From Delphinapterus leucas (Eukaryota > Chordata > Mammalia > Artiodactyla > Monodontidae), in the NCBI RefSeq assembly GCF_002288925.2, contig NW_022098045.1, positions 4,108,664 through 4,172,663 of the forward strand: a DNA stretch of 64,000 nt, written 5' to 3'. A program made the translations under genes and the position numbers. Each line of letters starts with the position of its first letter. Position 1 is the first letter of the stretch. Below are positions 62,341 through 64,000 of this stretch, in pieces. Under the pieces are notes generated by a model. The model did no database searches. It was not told the origin of the DNA and saw only the letters and a list, made by a program, of their open reading frames with translations.

Positions 62341-62954
62341 ACACATATACATCAAAAGTTATAGATTTAAATATTTAAGAATATATTTTTAGGTCACATA
62401 TTTATACTTCAATCTTAAATATGTTTATGAATCAATCTTAAGTTAAAAATATGGTTGATAGTTTTTTTTACAAAAGAGAACAGGAAAAGAATCAGATCCA
62501 ATCACCATTAGCAGATGAATTTTTAAAAAGGAAATCATTAGAAATACGTTAACTGATTCCTGATTATTATTATAGATTTCAGCATAAAATACTTCTCTGA
62601 CATTCTGCTTTAAAAGGCTTTTCCTCTAGACCCTCTCATTTGACCATTTTTAACCTTACTGGATCTTGAAGGATCAACCAATACCATTACCACCATTTTG
62701 TTGATGATGTAGGTGTTTAAGGGGTGACTTTACATGCATGTTTAAGGGCTATGCGTTCTATATAAGTAAGGTAGGACTCAAAACTACGAAGACTGGCATT
62801 GGAAGGGATTCAAATCCAAATCCTTCAAGGATACTCATTTTTCTTAGTGTCTTTACTCATCACAGTTTTAACCTTTCAAGACTTACATAACATTTAACCT
62901 TTTGAGACATGCATTACAAATGTCTTGTACCTGCTGCCAATTCAGTTAGTAAGG
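62341..62954. other. upstream flank, nothing recognised
   Basis: AT-rich. No exon, RNA gene or named repeat. Confidence 0.4.
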
Positions 62955-63240
62955 ATTATGCTGGCAGCGGTGTAGTCTGGGCTCTGGAGCCAGGCTGCCT
63001 GGATTTGCATTCCGGCTTCATCTCATCACTTATTAAATGTATTCCCTGGGTATATTTCCTAGGTATATTACTTTGGGCAGGATGCTTAACTTTTCTGTGC
63101 TTCAGTGTTTCTCATCTGTAAAATGGGGACAATAATATCTACCTTATTAGGGTACTGTAAAGATTCGATTAGTTAATAGAAGTAAAACATTTATACCATG
63201 CCTGGCACATGGTAAATGCTCAATAAACAACAGCACTTCA
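62955..63240 (+). repeat. MIR SINE, nearly full length
   Basis: GGCAGCGGTGTAGTCTGGGC, CTCTGGAGCCAGGCTGCCTG, TTTCTCATCTGTAAAATGGG and CATGCCTGGCACATGG in sense order make this the best-preserved MIR in the window. Confidence 0.93.
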
Positions 63241-63344
63241 TGTTTGGTGCTTGAAAAGGTACATGCACCAGTTGCTTTCAACTGATTCCTTTTTCACTAA
63301 CTGCTTGCTGCTTTGCTTGGAAGTAACAACGTACAGTTGTACAT

Positions 63345-63500
63345 AGCATTTTTTAGTTTTCAGAACACTTTCAAACACATTATCTCATTTCACTTTCACA
63401 AGCAATTCACAAAGTAGGTAAGCTGCACAAGGCTAAAAGTGGCCAATTTAGAAAGAGACCCCAGAGTCCCCGGTGGCTCGTGCCGCTATACCATCTCCCA
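63345..63500 (-). repeat. MIR-like fragment, antisense
   Basis: ACATTATCTCATTTCACTTT, then CACAAAGTAGGTAAGCTGCA and GACCCCAGAGTCC, follow the reverse-complement MIR order loosely. Confidence 0.5.
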
Positions 63501-63610
63501 CCACTAAATGATGAACCTCCTTAGCCTTAGAGCAAATATTCCTAATTGAAAACCTGTTACTCAAGAATTTCAGGGCTGTCTTGGTACAGCTGGATCTTTA
63601 CAAAGCTTTT

Positions 63611-63814
63611 TTTTTTTTTTTTTTGGTACCCGGACCTCTCACTGTTGTGGCCTCTCCCGTTGCGGAGCACAGGCTCCGGACGCGCAGGCTCAGCGGCCAT
63701 GGCTCACGGGCCCAGCCGCTCCGCGGCATGTGGGATCTTCCCGGGCCGGGACACGAACCCGTGTCCCCTGCATCAGCGGGCGGACTCTCAACCACTGCGT
63801 CACCAGGGAAGCCC
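63611..63814 (-). mobile_element. young cetacean CHR-type SINE, antisense
   Basis: Poly(T) start, complete young body and reversed head ending CACCAGGGAAGCCC. Duplication TACAAAGCTTT at 63599-63609 and 63815-63825. Confidence 0.95.
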
Positions 63815-64000
63815 TACAAAGCTTTCTGATGCAAAGAGAAACCTACTCCCAGGAGTAGGATGAACCCATTCCTTTTAGAGCAGGAGGGGAGAAAGACTAT
63901 AACGGCCTGAAGAAAGAATCGAATGTTCATTTCTCCTGAAATCTTTCCATCCATTATCTTTGTGAGACTGGGACAGGTAGGGTCTAAAGAGATTTTCCTC

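Noticed and set aside
56480..64000. A divergent plus-strand gene from the G3BP2 CpG island
   Set aside because: No coding exon with recognisable similarity or good splice borders was found on the plus strand to the right of the island; only repeats and short frames.

Overview
The window is nuclear DNA from a mammal, most likely a cetacean. The main evidence is about thirty copies of tRNA-derived CHR-type SINEs, whose head reads GGGCTTCCCTGGTGGCGCAG. The youngest copies carry the GC-rich tail ending GCGTACCGC plus poly(A) that is typical of whales and dolphins. Coding sequence is split into short exons with GT-AG borders. The background also holds old mammal-wide repeats (MIR, L2, L1M, MER5A).

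Two protein-coding genes are visible, both on the minus strand and tandem, as in human 4q21. (1) The 5' end of CDKL2: the first coding exon (8032-8230, 56 codons, with the name-giving KKIAMRE motif), a 5' intron, and a GC-rich promoter region near 10.6-11.15 kb. The rest of the gene should lie beyond the left edge, and bases 1-8031 would be its next intron. (2) Apparently the whole of G3BP2: a CpG-island promoter at about 55.4-56.5 kb, a 14 kb first intron, eleven coding exons from 41.45 kb down to 27.90 kb, and a long 3' UTR ending at an AATAAA near 25.23 kb. Joining the eleven exons in phase gives exactly 1449 nt, or 482 codons plus stop. This is the length of the long G3BP2 isoform, with no frameshift or premature stop. 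One in-phase 99-nt exon is the 33-residue cassette that separates the long and short isoforms.

Layout: 1-8.0 kb, CDKL2 intron full of SINE, L1 and LTR debris; 8.0-11.2 kb, CDKL2 5' end; 11.2-25.2 kb, intergenic, dense in L1, L2 and SINEs; 25.2-41.5 kb, G3BP2 3' UTR and coding exons, nearly free of young SINEs; 41.5-55.8 kb, G3BP2 intron 1 with a TMA7 processed pseudogene and several SINEs; 55.4-56.5 kb, CpG island; 56.5-64 kb, upstream flank with MER5A, MIR, L1, L2, a possible CR1/L3-like reverse transcriptase relic and SINEs.

G3BP2 is an RNA-binding stress-granule scaffold and CDKL2 is a CMGC-family protein kinase. I see no functional link between them beyond being neighbours. I found no prokaryotic system, CRISPR array, RNA gene or clearly new coding system. 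The most unusual structures are a chimeric head-to-head SINE insertion with clean target-site duplications (7226-7764), a 311-bp GC-rich insert of unknown origin between 14-bp direct repeats (12478-12816), a SINE nested in a SINE, and the RT relic.
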